NCBI GenBank assembly: GCA_937995335.1
Contig: CALKIH010000044.1
Coordinates: 1-64,000, forward strand
DNA length: 64,000 bases
Source of the DNA: UBA2357 sp002344625
GTDB lineage: Bacteria; Pseudomonadota; Gammaproteobacteria; Burkholderiales; Rhodocyclaceae
Direction: 5' to 3'
Under the pieces are notes generated by a model that saw only the letters and a program-made list of their open reading frames with translations, searched no databases and was not told the origin of the DNA. Every line of letters starts with the position of its first letter. Position 1 is the first letter of the stretch. A program made the translations under genes and the position numbers. Shown one piece after another: positions 30,506 to 39,847 of this stretch.

Positions 30506-33060
30506 TCGAGGGACTTGCATTCGCCATTGCCGCCTCGGGAGCCGTCCTTCTGCTCGCGCTCTACAGCCGTATCCGGGCGGTCGATCAAGACTTGAAGCTG
30601 AAAAAGCATCGCTCCAGGGATGCCGGTCTGGCCGATCTTCTCAACTACGCCGCGATGGTGGACGACGGGGTGATCGTGGGCAAGAACGGCTCGTTCATGG
30701 CCGCATGGCTGTACAACGGAAGCGACAACGCCAGCAGTACCGACGAGCAGCGCGAGATCGTCTCTTTCCGTATCAACCAGGCACTCTCCGGGCTTGGTAA
30801 TGGCTGGATGCTGCACGTTGACGCGGTGCGTCGGCCGGCGGCCAACTACTCGAGCCGTGGCAGCTCGCACTTCCCCGACGGGGTGTCAGCGGCCATCGAC
30901 GAGGAACGGCGGCGGCTGTTCGAGGGCCTGGGCACCATGTACGAAGGCTACTTCGTGCTGACGCTGACCTATTTCCCGCCGCTGCTCGCGCAACGCAAGT
31001 TCGTTGAATTGATGTTCGACGACGATACCCAGGCGCCCGATCAGAAGGCCAGCACAAAGGGTTTGGTCGAGTTCTTCAAGCGCGAGTGCGCCACCATCGA
31101 GTCGCGATTGTCGTCGGCGCTGATTCTCCAACGCTTGCGCGGCCACAAGGTGGTCAACGAGGATGGTTCGCAGGTCACACACGACGACTTCCTGCGCTGG
31201 CTGCAGTTCTGCGTCACCGGCATCAATCATCCGCTGCAGTTGCCGACCAATCCGATGTACCTGGACGCGCTCATTGGTGGCCAGGAAATGTGGACCGGCG
31301 TGGTGCCCAAGGTCGGTCGCCAGTTCATCCAGACGGTGGCCATCGAAGGCTTTCCCCTGGAGTCCACTCCGGGCATCTTGACCGCCCTGGGCGAGCTGCC
31401 TTGCGAATACCGTTGGTCGTCGCGTTTCATCTTCATGGACACGCACGAGGCGGTGCGGCACCTCGACAAGTTCCGCAAGAAGTGGCGGCAGAAGATTCGC
31501 GGCTTTTTCGACCAGGTGTTCAACACCAACACCGGGTCCATCGATCAGGACGCCATCTCGATGGTCGCCGATGCCGAAGCGGCCATCGCCGAAGTCAATA
31601 GCGGCCTGGTCGCCCAGGGCTATTACACCAGCGTCGTCGTGCTCATGGACGAGGATCGAACCCGTCTTGAAGCGTCTGCACGCCAGGTAGAAAAGGCCAT
31701 CAACCGTCTCGGCTTCGCGGCCCGCATCGAGACCATCAACACCATGGACGCTTACCTCGGCAGCTTGCCCGGGCATGGCGTCGAGAACGTTCGCCGGCCA
31801 CTCATCAACACCATGAACCTGGCCGACCTGCTGCCGACGAGCACGATCTGGACAGGCAGCGACGGCGCCCCGTGCCCGATGTACCCGCCACTGGCGCCGG
31901 CCTTGATGCACTGCGTGACGCACGGCGCGACGCCGTTTCGCCTGAACCTGCACGTGCGCGACGTTGGCCATACCTTCATGTTCGGCCCGACCGGCGCCGG
32001 AAAATCGACACACCTGGGCATCATCGCCGCACAGCTGCGCCGCTATGCCGGGATGTCGATCTTCGCCTTTGACAAGGGCATGTCGATGTACCCGCTCGCC
32101 GCTGCGATCCGCGCCCAGACCGGGGGCAGCAGCGGTAAGCATTTCACGGTCGCCGCCGACGATGAGCGCCTGGCTTTCTGTCCCTTGCAGTTCCTGGAAA
32201 CCAAGGGTGATCGGGCCTGGGCGATGGAGTGGATTGACACCATCCTGGCGTTGAACGGACTCGATACCTCGGCCGCGCAGCGCAACGAAATCGGCCATGC
32301 GATCCTCAGTCTGCATTCCAGTGATGGCCGCACCCTGTCCGAGTTCTCGGTCACCATCCAGGACGAAGCGATCCGCGACGCGATCCGGCAGTACACGGTC
32401 GATGGCGCGATGGGACACCTGCTCGACGCCGAGGAAGACGGCTTGTCGCTCTCCGACTTCACGGTCTTCGAAATCGAAGAGTTGATGAATTTGGGCGAGA
32501 AGTACGCGCTACCGGTGCTGCTGTATCTGTTTCGGCGAATCGAGCGCGCCCTGCATGGCCAGCCGGCGGTGATCATCCTCGACGAAGCCTGGCTGATGCT
32601 CGGACACCCGGCCTTCCGCGCCAAGATCAGGGAATGGCTCAAGGTCCTGCGCAAGGCGAACTGCCTGGTTTTGATGGCCACGCAGAGTCTCTCCGACGCG
32701 GTCAACTCGGGGATCCTGGACGTGATCGTCGAATCGACGGCGACCAAGGTTTTCCTGCCCAACATCTACGCGCGCGACGAGGACACGGCGGCCCTGTATC
32801 GCCGCATGGGCCTCAACGCCCGGCAAATCGAGATCCTCGCGACCGCCATTCCCAAGCGCCAGTACTACTACGTTTCGGAAAACGGCCGCCGCCTGTACGA
32901 CCTCGCCCTGGGGCCGTTGGCCCTGGCCTTCGTCGGTGCCGCCGACAAGGAATCGGTGGCCACCATCAAGCACCTGGAAGCCAAGTTTGGCCATGGCTGG
33001 GTGAATGAGTGGCTGCAGGGCAGGGGATTGAACCTTAGCGAATATGGAGTCGCCGCATGA
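30502..33060 (+). CDS. trbE: TrbE, VirB4-family secretion ATPase
   Basis: 852 residues from the ATG at 30502, which overlaps the trbD stop; the reading frame itself is open further upstream inside trbD. An N-terminal membrane segment is followed by the CagE/TrbE region. Walker A is MFGPTGAGKSTHLG and Walker B is PAVIILDEAWLMLG, with VLMATQSLSDAVNSG after it. It energises pilus assembly and substrate transfer. It overlaps trbF by 4 bases. Confidence 0.97.
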   Translation: MIEGLAFAIAASGAVLLLALYSRIRAVDQDLKLKKHRSRDAGLADLLNYAAMVDDGVIVGKNGSFMAAWLYNGSDNASSTDEQREIVSFRINQALSGLGNGWMLHVDAVRRPAANYSSRGSSHFPDGVSAAIDEERRRLFEGLGTMYEGYFVLTLTYFPPLLAQRKFVELMFDDDTQAPDQKASTKGLVEFFKRECATIESRLSSALILQRLRGHKVVNEDGSQVTHDDFLRWLQFCVTGINHPLQLPTNPMYLDALIGGQEMWTGVVPKVGRQFIQTVAIEGFPLESTPGILTALGELPCEYRWSSRFIFMDTHEAVRHLDKFRKKWRQKIRGFFDQVFNTNTGSIDQDAISMVADAEAAIAEVNSGLVAQGYYTSVVVLMDEDRTRLEASARQVEKAINRLGFAARIETINTMDAYLGSLPGHGVENVRRPLINTMNLADLLPTSTIWTGSDGAPCPMYPPLAPALMHCVTHGATPFRLNLHVRDVGHTFMFGPTGAGKSTHLGIIAAQLRRYAGMSIFAFDKGMSMYPLAAAIRAQTGGSSGKHFTVAADDERLAFCPLQFLETKGDRAWAMEWIDTILALNGLDTSAAQRNEIGHAILSLHSSDGRTLSEFSVTIQDEAIRDAIRQYTVDGAMGHLLDAEEDGLSLSDFTVFEIEELMNLGEKYALPVLLYLFRRIERALHGQPAVIILDEAWLMLGHPAFRAKIREWLKVLRKANCLVLMATQSLSDAVNSGILDVIVESTATKVFLPNIYARDEDTAALYRRMGLNARQIEILATAIPKRQYYYVSENGRRLYDLALGPLALAFVGAADKESVATIKHLEAKFGHGWVNEWLQGRGLNLSEYGVAA

Positions 33061-33830
33061 GCTTTGCTGATCAACTCAAGGGCTGGCCGTTCAAGCGAGC
33101 CGTTCCCGACGCCGATCCCCGGCGTTCCCATGAACCGATGGTCGGGGGGCGCCGTAACGGCGAGAACGAGAACCCCTACCTGGCTGCTCGTCGCACCTGG
33201 AACGAGCACGTCGGTAGCGTCGTTTCTGCACGCCAGACCTGGCAGCTGCTCAGCATCCTGTCGCTGTTGATCGCGCTGGCCGGCGTCGGCGGGATCATCC
33301 ACATCGGCAGTCAAGCGAAGTTCGTGCCCTACGTCGTCCAGGTCGACAAGCTCGGGCAGGCGCTCGCCGTGGCACCGGCCGAACGGGCGGCGCCCGCCGA
33401 TGTGCGGGTGATCGAAGCGTCGGTGGCCGCGTTCATCAGCGACGCGCGCGTGGTCACGCCGGACGTGGCCCTGCAGCGCAAGGCGGTGTTCCGCGTGTAC
33501 TCGATGCTCGCCCCGCACGATCCGGCCACGGCCAGGATGAATGAATGGCTGAACGGCACTGAGGAATCCAGCCCGTTCAAGCGGGCGGCGAAGGAGACGG
33601 TCAGCATCGAGATCGCCTCGGTGCTCGCGCAAACGCCAGAAACCTGGCAAGTCGATTGGCTGGAGACCACCCGCGATCGGCAGGGGATCGTCAAGGGGCA
33701 GCCTTTCCGCATGCGCTCCCTGGTGACGATCTATGTCGTCGAACCGACCACCGAGACCAGCGAAGAACAGATGCGCAACAACCCGCTGGGTATCTATGTC
33801 CGTGATTTCTCCTGGTCGAAACAGCTTTGA
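33057..33830 (+). CDS. trbF: TrbF, VirB8-like inner-membrane component
   Basis: 257 residues. NPYLAARRTWNEHVGSVVSA precedes a single membrane segment (LLSILSLLIALAGVGGIIHI) and a periplasmic domain with the VirB8 NTF2-like fold (FVPYVVQVDKLGQALAVAPA, VDWLETTRDRQGI). It nucleates the channel core. It starts within the trbE stop codon and is 13 bases from trbG. Confidence 0.95.
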   Translation: MSFADQLKGWPFKRAVPDADPRRSHEPMVGGRRNGENENPYLAARRTWNEHVGSVVSARQTWQLLSILSLLIALAGVGGIIHIGSQAKFVPYVVQVDKLGQALAVAPAERAAPADVRVIEASVAAFISDARVVTPDVALQRKAVFRVYSMLAPHDPATARMNEWLNGTEESSPFKRAAKETVSIEIASVLAQTPETWQVDWLETTRDRQGIVKGQPFRMRSLVTIYVVEPTTETSEEQMRNNPLGIYVRDFSWSKQL

Positions 33831-33843
33831 GAGGGGCACCCCC

Positions 33844-34734
33844 ATGAAGAAGGTTCTCTACGCAATGATCCTGGGCGCCATGCCCGCAGTCGCCTTGGCG
33901 GCTCCTGGCGACGATCTCGCCGACCTGTATTTCTCGGGCAAGAACCCGACCCTGACCAAGCAGGAGAAAGTCGCCATTGCCATCGCCGAGAAATGGAAAG
34001 CCTCCGGGAGAACGGGCACCGCCCCGGTGGCCGGGCCTAACGGCTCGATCAAGTTTCTGTACGGCGCCCAGCAACCGAGCATCGTTTGCGCCGTGCTGCA
34101 GGTGTGCGACGTCGCCCTGCAAGCCGGCGAACAGGTCAACTCGATCAACCTCGGCGATACGGCTCGATGGACGGTTGAACCGGCAATCACCGGCAGTGGT
34201 GGCGGCGAGGTTCAACACCTGATCATCAAGCCGCTGGATGTGGGACTGGAAACGTCCCTGGTCGTGACCACCAACCGGCGCACCTATCACCTGCGGTTGC
34301 GCTCGCATCGCACGCGATACATGCCGCAAGTCTCCTTCACCTATCCCGAAGACGCCATGGCCAAGTGGGAAGCCATCAAGACCCGCGAGGGGAGGGAGCG
34401 CCGAGACAACACTCTGCCGCAAACCGGCGAATACCTGGGCAACCTGAGCTTCGATTACGAGGTTTCGGGCAGCGCGGCCTGGAAGCCCTTGCGCGTCTAC
34501 AACGACGGCAGCAAAACGATCATCCAGATGCCTTCGACGATGGCCCAGGGCGAAGCGCCGACCCTTCTCGTCGTACGCAAGGACGGCGGCCTTTTCTCCG
34601 ATGACGAAACGGTGATGGTCAACTATCGCGTGCAGGGCAACCGCTACATCGTCGACGCCGTATTCGACAAGGCCATCCTGATTGCCGGCGTTGGATCGGG
34701 CCAGGATCGAGTGACCATCCAGAAGGGGCAATGA
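33844..34734 (+). CDS. trbG: TrbG, VirB9-like core complex protein
   Basis: 296 residues from the ATG at 33844. The signal peptide ends near MPAVALAAPGDD. IKFLYGAQQPSIVCAVLQVC, then HLIIKPLDVGLETSLVVTTN and TYHLRLRSHRTRYMPQVSFT are the conserved VirB9/CagX blocks. It forms the outer-membrane ring with TrbH and TrbI. Its stop overlaps the trbH start. Confidence 0.95.
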   Translation: MKKVLYAMILGAMPAVALAAPGDDLADLYFSGKNPTLTKQEKVAIAIAEKWKASGRTGTAPVAGPNGSIKFLYGAQQPSIVCAVLQVCDVALQAGEQVNSINLGDTARWTVEPAITGSGGGEVQHLIIKPLDVGLETSLVVTTNRRTYHLRLRSHRTRYMPQVSFTYPEDAMAKWEAIKTREGRERRDNTLPQTGEYLGNLSFDYEVSGSAAWKPLRVYNDGSKTIIQMPSTMAQGEAPTLLVVRKDGGLFSDDETVMVNYRVQGNRYIVDAVFDKAILIAGVGSGQDRVTIQKGQ

Positions 34735-35201
34735 TCATGCGCAAGCTCCTGGGCCACGCGCCCCTCCTGTTCCTGTTGGCCGGCCTGGCCGGCTGCGCCT
34801 CGATCAAGCCTTACGGCAATTTTCTGGGCGCCCATGCCCCGGCCACCCTGAATGAAAGGCTCGCGGCGGACACGGTGAAGCAGCTCGCGGTCCTGTACCC
34901 ACCGGCGAGCACCCGCTTCGACCTCGGCCAGCCGACACCTGACGCCTACGGCAGCGCACTGGTCGAATCGCTGCGCATCAAGGGCTACGCCATCCTGGAG
35001 TTCGAACCGGACGAGGCAGCACAGGCGGACAACCCGGACACCGCCGGGCCAGGACTGAGCCTGCGCTATGTGCTCGATGCGCCGGCGAGCACGAACCTCT
35101 ACCGCGTGACAGTGATGGTCGGTTCGCAGTCTCTGAGTCGCGCCTACGTGGCGCAGAACGAGACGGTGGCCCCGGCCGGTGCCTGGGTTCGGAAGGAGTG
35201 A
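34731..35201 (+). CDS. trbH: TrbH, VirB7-like lipoprotein
   Basis: 156 residues. The lipobox LAGLAGCAS lies in a typical lipoprotein signal, so it should be anchored to the outer membrane. A start at the second ATG (34737) gives the more usual MRKLLGHAPLLF beginning; the first ATG overlaps the trbG stop. It stabilises TrbG in the outer-membrane complex. Confidence 0.9.
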   Translation: MIMRKLLGHAPLLFLLAGLAGCASIKPYGNFLGAHAPATLNERLAADTVKQLAVLYPPASTRFDLGQPTPDAYGSALVESLRIKGYAILEFEPDEAAQADNPDTAGPGLSLRYVLDAPASTNLYRVTVMVGSQSLSRAYVAQNETVAPAGAWVRKE

Positions 35202-35207
35202 GCGGCC

Positions 35208-36611
35208 ATGGCTGACCAGTTCACCGAAGAACAAATGTCACCGGACGCCTCGCCTGGCGAACTGTCCAGGCGGTCGGGTGTGCGCCGGGTGAACAACCTG
35301 CCCGTGTACCTCGTCGGCGGCGTCATGAGCGTGTTCCTTATCGTCATGGTCCTGGTGGCCGCGGATCGCGCGGCTCAGCAGAACGAGCCGGTGCAGGGCG
35401 CAAAGGAGAAGGGCGGCAACAGCAGCCTGTTCGCCAACGAAATCGCCGGCAAGCAAAAGGACGGGATCATCCCGGCCGAAGCCGCGAAACCGCTACAAGT
35501 TCCGGATCTCGCCGGCCCCGCGACGCCACTCGGCGCAATCCCCATTGCCCGCCCGGAAAACCTCGACGCACCGCCGATGCCACCCCGCTCGACAGGCGAT
35601 GGCACGCTCCAACGCTCTCCGCGCGACGATGAGCTGGATCGTATCCGCATGATGAAGATGCAGCAGCTCGAAGAGGCGGTAAAGGCCAGGACCACCGTGC
35701 CGGTCATCGCCCCGCGCAGCGCTGGCTCGCCACCGGGAGGTGTGACCGGCGCTCCTGGAAGCCGCGAAGAGGCCATTGCCCGGCTGGCCGCCGTGCGACA
35801 GCAGATCGATGCGGCCGGTCGGGATGATCCGACGGCAGCCTACAAGGCTCGCCTGGCGCAGTTGCAGGGCATGAGTGGGGCAGGGGGGAGCACGTCTGCC
35901 CCGCAACTGCTGCCAACGGCGGCGACCGGCGGCGGCAAGCACAGCGTTTCGCAGTTCGGCAACACCGGATCAGGCGACCGCTGGAGGCTTGACTCTCAGC
36001 CGGAAGCACCGCGGTCGCCGTACGAACTGCGCGCCGGATTCGTGGTGGCAGCGACGCTGATCTCGGGGATCAATTCCGACCTGCCCGGCCAGATCATGGC
36101 CCAGATCGCGCAAAACGTCTTCGACACCGCTACCGGTAAATACCTGTTGCTCCCGCAAGGCTCGCGCCTGGTCGGCAGCTATTCGAGCGACGTGGCCTAC
36201 GGTCAGGCGCGGGTACTGGTGGCCTGGCAGCGCATCGTTTTTCCGGACGGCAAGGCGATGGACATCGGCTCGATGCCGGGTGCCGACGGTGTCGGCTACG
36301 CCGGCTTCAAGGACCAGGTGAACAACCATTACCTGCGGCTGTTCGGGTCCGCATTGCTGATGTCGGCCGTCACCGCCGGCATCAGCTATAGCCAACAGCA
36401 GAACCAGACGCAGACACCCTACGGCACGCCAAGTGCCAGTAGCGCCATGAGCGAGGCGCTGGGGCAGCAGCTCGGGCAGGTGACCGCGCAATTGATCGCC
36501 AAGAACATGAACATTGCGCCGACACTGGAGATCCGGCCCGGCTATCGCTTCAACGTCATCGTCACCAAGGACATGACGTTTTCCAAGCCGTACCAATCCT
36601 TTGACTACTGA
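35208..36611 (+). CDS. trbI: TrbI, VirB10-like channel protein
   Basis: 467 residues. A short cytoplasmic N-terminus is followed by one membrane segment (VYLVGGVMSVFLIVMVLVAA), a proline-rich linker and the VirB10 domain: FVVAATLISGINSDLPGQIM, YLLLPQGSRLVGSYSSDVAY and FKDQVNNHYLRLFGSALLMS. It spans from the inner membrane to the outer-membrane pore. Length and order are as in RP4. Confidence 0.96.
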   Translation: MADQFTEEQMSPDASPGELSRRSGVRRVNNLPVYLVGGVMSVFLIVMVLVAADRAAQQNEPVQGAKEKGGNSSLFANEIAGKQKDGIIPAEAAKPLQVPDLAGPATPLGAIPIARPENLDAPPMPPRSTGDGTLQRSPRDDELDRIRMMKMQQLEEAVKARTTVPVIAPRSAGSPPGGVTGAPGSREEAIARLAAVRQQIDAAGRDDPTAAYKARLAQLQGMSGAGGSTSAPQLLPTAATGGGKHSVSQFGNTGSGDRWRLDSQPEAPRSPYELRAGFVVAATLISGINSDLPGQIMAQIAQNVFDTATGKYLLLPQGSRLVGSYSSDVAYGQARVLVAWQRIVFPDGKAMDIGSMPGADGVGYAGFKDQVNNHYLRLFGSALLMSAVTAGISYSQQQNQTQTPYGTPSASSAMSEALGQQLGQVTAQLIAKNMNIAPTLEIRPGYRFNVIVTKDMTFSKPYQSFDY

Positions 36612-36632
36612 TGACGCCAAGGAGAAAAGACG

Positions 36633-37409
36633 ATGAAGCCCGGGAAGAAAATTTTAGCCGCTAAAATTTTCCTGGCGATGGCCCTCTCGGGCAGCCCAGT
36701 GATGATGGCGCCGGCACATGCGACCGGGATCCCTGTGTTCGACGCCGGCAACCTCACGCAGAACGTGATGACAGCCATGGAAAGCGTGGCGCAAACGCTG
36801 CAGCAAATCGAGCAATACCGGACGCAACTGCAGCAGTACGAAAACATGCTGAGGAATACCGCTGCACCGGCCGCCTACATCTGGGATCAGGCGGTGACCA
36901 CGATGAACCTGCTGCGCGGTGCGATCGACACCCTGGATTACTACAAGGCCAACCTCGGCAGCATCGACAACTACCTGGGCAAGTTCCAGGACACGGCCTA
37001 CTACCGCAACTCGCCGTGCTTCAACCCTGGCGGTTGCACGGCGGCCGAATGGGCAGCGATCAAGGAGAGCCAGCGCCTCGGATCCGAAGCACAGAAGAGG
37101 GCGACCGATGCGCTATTCAAAGGGCTGGATCGTCAGCAGGACGCGATGCAAGCCGATGCGCGCACCCTGCAGCGCCTTCAGTCGAGTGCGCAAGGCGCGA
37201 CAGGCCAGATGCAGGCCATCGGCTACGCCAACCAGCTGGCCAGTCAACAGGCGAACCAGTTGCTGCAGATCCGGGGACTCCTGATCGCGCAACAAAACGC
37301 CATCGCCACCCGGAACCAGGCGCTGGCCGATCGTGAAGCACAAGAAGCCGCTGCCGGCGAGCAACTGCGCAGTGGCACTTTCCGCAGCAGTACAGGGCGT
37401 ACTTGGTAA
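36633..37409 (+). CDS. trbJ: TrbJ, VirB5-like pilus-associated protein
   Basis: 258 residues with AAGGAG upstream. The signal peptide contains KKILAAKIFLAMALS, and this LAAKI stretch is encoded by a KorB operator. The mature part, TGIPVFDAGNLTQNVMTAME, then a long coiled-coil region with repeated Gln (QTLQQIEQYRTQLQQYENML), matches TrbJ/VirB5. It probably sits at the pilus tip and aids recipient contact. Confidence 0.93.
   Translation: MKPGKKILAAKIFLAMALSGSPVMMAPAHATGIPVFDAGNLTQNVMTAMESVAQTLQQIEQYRTQLQQYENMLRNTAAPAAYIWDQAVTTMNLLRGAIDTLDYYKANLGSIDNYLGKFQDTAYYRNSPCFNPGGCTAAEWAAIKESQRLGSEAQKRATDALFKGLDRQQDAMQADARTLQRLQSSAQGATGQMQAIGYANQLASQQANQLLQIRGLLIAQQNAIATRNQALADREAQEAAAGEQLRSGTFRSSTGRTW
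36653..36665. promoter_or_regulatory. KorB operator (OB) within the trbJ signal sequence
   Basis: TTTAGCCGCTAAA lies in codons 7-11 of trbJ and is part of the longer near-palindrome AATTTTAGCCGCTAAAATTT. KorB binding here could form an internal roadblock in the trb operon. Confidence 0.85.
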
Positions 37410-37421
37410 AAAGGAGATGAC

Positions 37422-37634
37422 ATGAATGCAAGACAACTCTCGAGCGTGGCGCTGGTTGCCATGGTGATAGCGACCGTCCCGGGTTGTGGCGACAAGCCAG
37501 AAACCAAAAATCCCGTCGCCAGCCCGGCCTGCGCCGATCTGGACAAGGTGCAAGATCCCGCTCAACGCGCTGAACTTCTCGACAAGTGCCCACGACAAGG
37601 AGAGTTCAAACCTAGCCAACAGAAAGCCTGGTGA
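37422..37634 (+). CDS. trbK: TrbK, entry-exclusion lipoprotein
   Basis: 70 residues with a lipoprotein signal (VALVAMVIATVPGCG) and a short charged mature part with two further cysteines (ASPACADL, DKCPRQG). TrbK of IncP-1 blocks uptake of like plasmids by the host cell. Size, signal and position between trbJ and trbL all match. Confidence 0.9.
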   Translation: MNARQLSSVALVAMVIATVPGCGDKPETKNPVASPACADLDKVQDPAQRAELLDKCPRQGEFKPSQQKAW

Positions 37635-37641
37635 GGTAGCG

Positions 37642-39255
37642 ATGAGAAGAACGCCCGCCCTATTAGGTGCCGCCACCGGCGCGCTGTTGCTGTGGCTGCT
37701 GCTCTTTTCCGTCGAAGCGCAGGCGGCTATCGACAGTTCGGATGTGCTGGATAACGTCCTGGCACGTTATTCGGCTGCGGCCAGCATGTGGGCGGCAACG
37801 ATCACGGCACGGGCCTCGTGGTTGTTCTGGACCCTGGCCTTGATCTCGATGGTCTGGACCTTCGGCATGCTGGCCTTGCGCAAGGCCGACATCGGCGAGT
37901 TCTACGCGGAGTTCGCGCGCTTCACGATCTTCACCGGTTTCTTCTGGTGGCTGCTCACCAACGGCCCGACCTTCGCCACCGACATCATGAATTCGCTGCG
38001 CACGATCGGCGGTACGGCAAGCGGCACAGGCCCGGCGCTGTCGCCTTCAGGAATCGTCGACATCGGCTTCACCATTTTTTACCAGGTTCTCGATCGCTCC
38101 TCCGGATGGTCGCCAGTCGATAGTGCTGCCGGCATCCTCATCAGCGCGGCAATCCTCATCATCCTGGCCTTGATCGGCGTGAACATGCTGCTGCTCTTGG
38201 TGAGCGGCTGGGTCCTGGCTTACGCCGGCGTTTTCTTCCTCGGCTTTGGTGGCTCGCGATGGACCTCGGACATGGCGATCCATTACTACAAGACCGTTCT
38301 GGGTATCGCCGCGCAGCTGCTCACCATGGTGCTGTTGGTCGGCATCGGCAAGTCCTTCGTCGACCAGTACTACGCCAGCATGAGCGCCGGTCTCAGTCTC
38401 AAGGAATTGGGCGTGATGCTGATTGTTTCCGTGGTCCTGCTGGCCCTGGTGAACAAGCTACCGGCCTTGATCGGTGGGCTGGCGATGCATGGCGGCACGC
38501 ATGCTCTGGGCGGTGGTTTCGGAACCGGCGCGGCGATGGGCGCTGCCGCCATGGCGGGTGCGGCCGTCGCCACGGGAGGCGCTGCGATCGCCGCCGGCGC
38601 GGCGAATGCGGCGGGTGGCGTCCAAGCGTTGATGACCGCCGCCTCGAAAGCATCGCAGAACGTCGCCGGCGGCACGGACATTGTTTCGCGAATGACCGGT
38701 GGGATGGCTGACGCGGTTGGCGGTGGCGGAGCGAGCGGTAACGCAGCCGGCCTCGGTAGCCCTCTGGCGGGTGCGATGGACGGCCCGGCGATGAGCGGTA
38801 GCCCGTCATCCGGAACGACCTCGGGTGGCTCTCGTTCGAGTTCTAGCAGCAGGGGCAGCGTGGCTGGCAACAGCAAGGCAAAAGGTGCTGGCTCGACACC
38901 AGGTCAGCAGCCGCAGGGCGGTACGAAGTCCGCGCTGGGTACGGTCGGCCGGGTCGCCACCGACGCAGCCGCCAACCTAGTCAAAGGCAGTTGGGACGTC
39001 GCCAAGGAGAGGGCCAATGCCGGCGCCGAGGCTGCACAGGAACGCCTCAGCCAGACCGTCGGTGGCAAAGTCGCCGCGGCCATCAAGGCCCAGGGGACGA
39101 TCGCAACATCCAGCGAGCAGCTCAAGCCGGAACCCACGTTCGACGGCAGCAGCCTGTCAGGGGCCAGTGACACGTCGGTGGACGCCGACTCGGAAGTCTC
39201 CGCATTCCGCGACCGCGACACTCACTCTCCATCACGCAAGGGGCGTTACACATGA
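37642..39255 (+). CDS. trbL: TrbL, VirB6-like polytopic membrane protein
   Basis: 537 residues from the ATG at 37642; the frame is open further upstream inside trbK. A signal peptide is followed by five or six membrane segments between about 45 and 300. The rest is a long Gly/Ala/Ser-rich C-terminal region, typical of TrbL. It forms the inner-membrane part of the channel. Its stop overlaps trbM. Confidence 0.94.
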   Translation: MRRTPALLGAATGALLLWLLLFSVEAQAAIDSSDVLDNVLARYSAAASMWAATITARASWLFWTLALISMVWTFGMLALRKADIGEFYAEFARFTIFTGFFWWLLTNGPTFATDIMNSLRTIGGTASGTGPALSPSGIVDIGFTIFYQVLDRSSGWSPVDSAAGILISAAILIILALIGVNMLLLLVSGWVLAYAGVFFLGFGGSRWTSDMAIHYYKTVLGIAAQLLTMVLLVGIGKSFVDQYYASMSAGLSLKELGVMLIVSVVLLALVNKLPALIGGLAMHGGTHALGGGFGTGAAMGAAAMAGAAVATGGAAIAAGAANAAGGVQALMTAASKASQNVAGGTDIVSRMTGGMADAVGGGGASGNAAGLGSPLAGAMDGPAMSGSPSSGTTSGGSRSSSSSRGSVAGNSKAKGAGSTPGQQPQGGTKSALGTVGRVATDAAANLVKGSWDVAKERANAGAEAAQERLSQTVGGKVAAAIKAQGTIATSSEQLKPEPTFDGSSLSGASDTSVDADSEVSAFRDRDTHSPSRKGRYT

Positions 39256-39815
39256 AACCAAAACTTGTTCTCGCTTCGGTCGCGTTGGCCGCGGCTGCGT
39301 CAATCTCGGCATCGGCCAGCGCCGAAGAGGCACTGACCGGCGATACTCGCCTGGCCTGCGAAGCCATCCTGTGTTTATCGACGGGTACTCGCCCCGGCGA
39401 GTGCTCGCCGTCGCTGCATCGGTATTTCAGTATCTCGCACCGGAAACTGAGCGACACCATCCGCGCGCGGGGCAATTTCCTGAAGCTGTGCCCGGTGGCC
39501 AACCAAACCCCTGAAATGAGTCTGCTGGTCAACGCAATGGCAAACGGCGCAGGCCGCTGCGATGCGGCATCGCTGAACGTCACACTTCTTTCATGGACCT
39601 GGGACACCGAGACGGTGCTCATCGGCAACCGGATGCCAGGCTATTGCGCGGTCTATGCCGGCCACGCCTACACTGACTTTTCCGGCACGCAACCGCGTTA
39701 CGTGGGGACGCCAGAAAGAGGCGGGTACTGGGCCGAAGCGAATGACTACGACCGAGCACAGGCCGAGTACAACGCCAGAATCGCAGCAGAGGCAGCGCAG
39801 CGGCGCCTTCTGTAA
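39252..39815 (+). CDS. trbM: TrbM, mating-pair formation protein
   Basis: 187 residues. The signal peptide ends near ISASASAEEALT. The mature protein is cysteine-containing (ACEAILCLSTGTRPGECSPS, FLKLCPV, GRCDAAS, PGYCAVY), consistent with disulphides in the periplasm. LHRYFSISHRKLSDTIRARG is typical of TrbM. It overlaps trbL by 4 bases. TrbM is listed among IncP mating-pair functions, but its exact role is unclear. Confidence 0.88.
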   Translation: MKPKLVLASVALAAAASISASASAEEALTGDTRLACEAILCLSTGTRPGECSPSLHRYFSISHRKLSDTIRARGNFLKLCPVANQTPEMSLLVNAMANGAGRCDAASLNVTLLSWTWDTETVLIGNRMPGYCAVYAGHAYTDFSGTQPRYVGTPERGGYWAEANDYDRAQAEYNARIAAEAAQRRLL

Positions 39816-39847
39816 TCACGGCAGGAACCAGCAAGAAGGAAGGCCAA

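Noticed and set aside
30886..32418. 510-residue minus-strand frame opposite trbE.
   Set aside because: It is antisense to a fully conserved VirB4-family gene and has no recognisable domain or ribosome-binding site.
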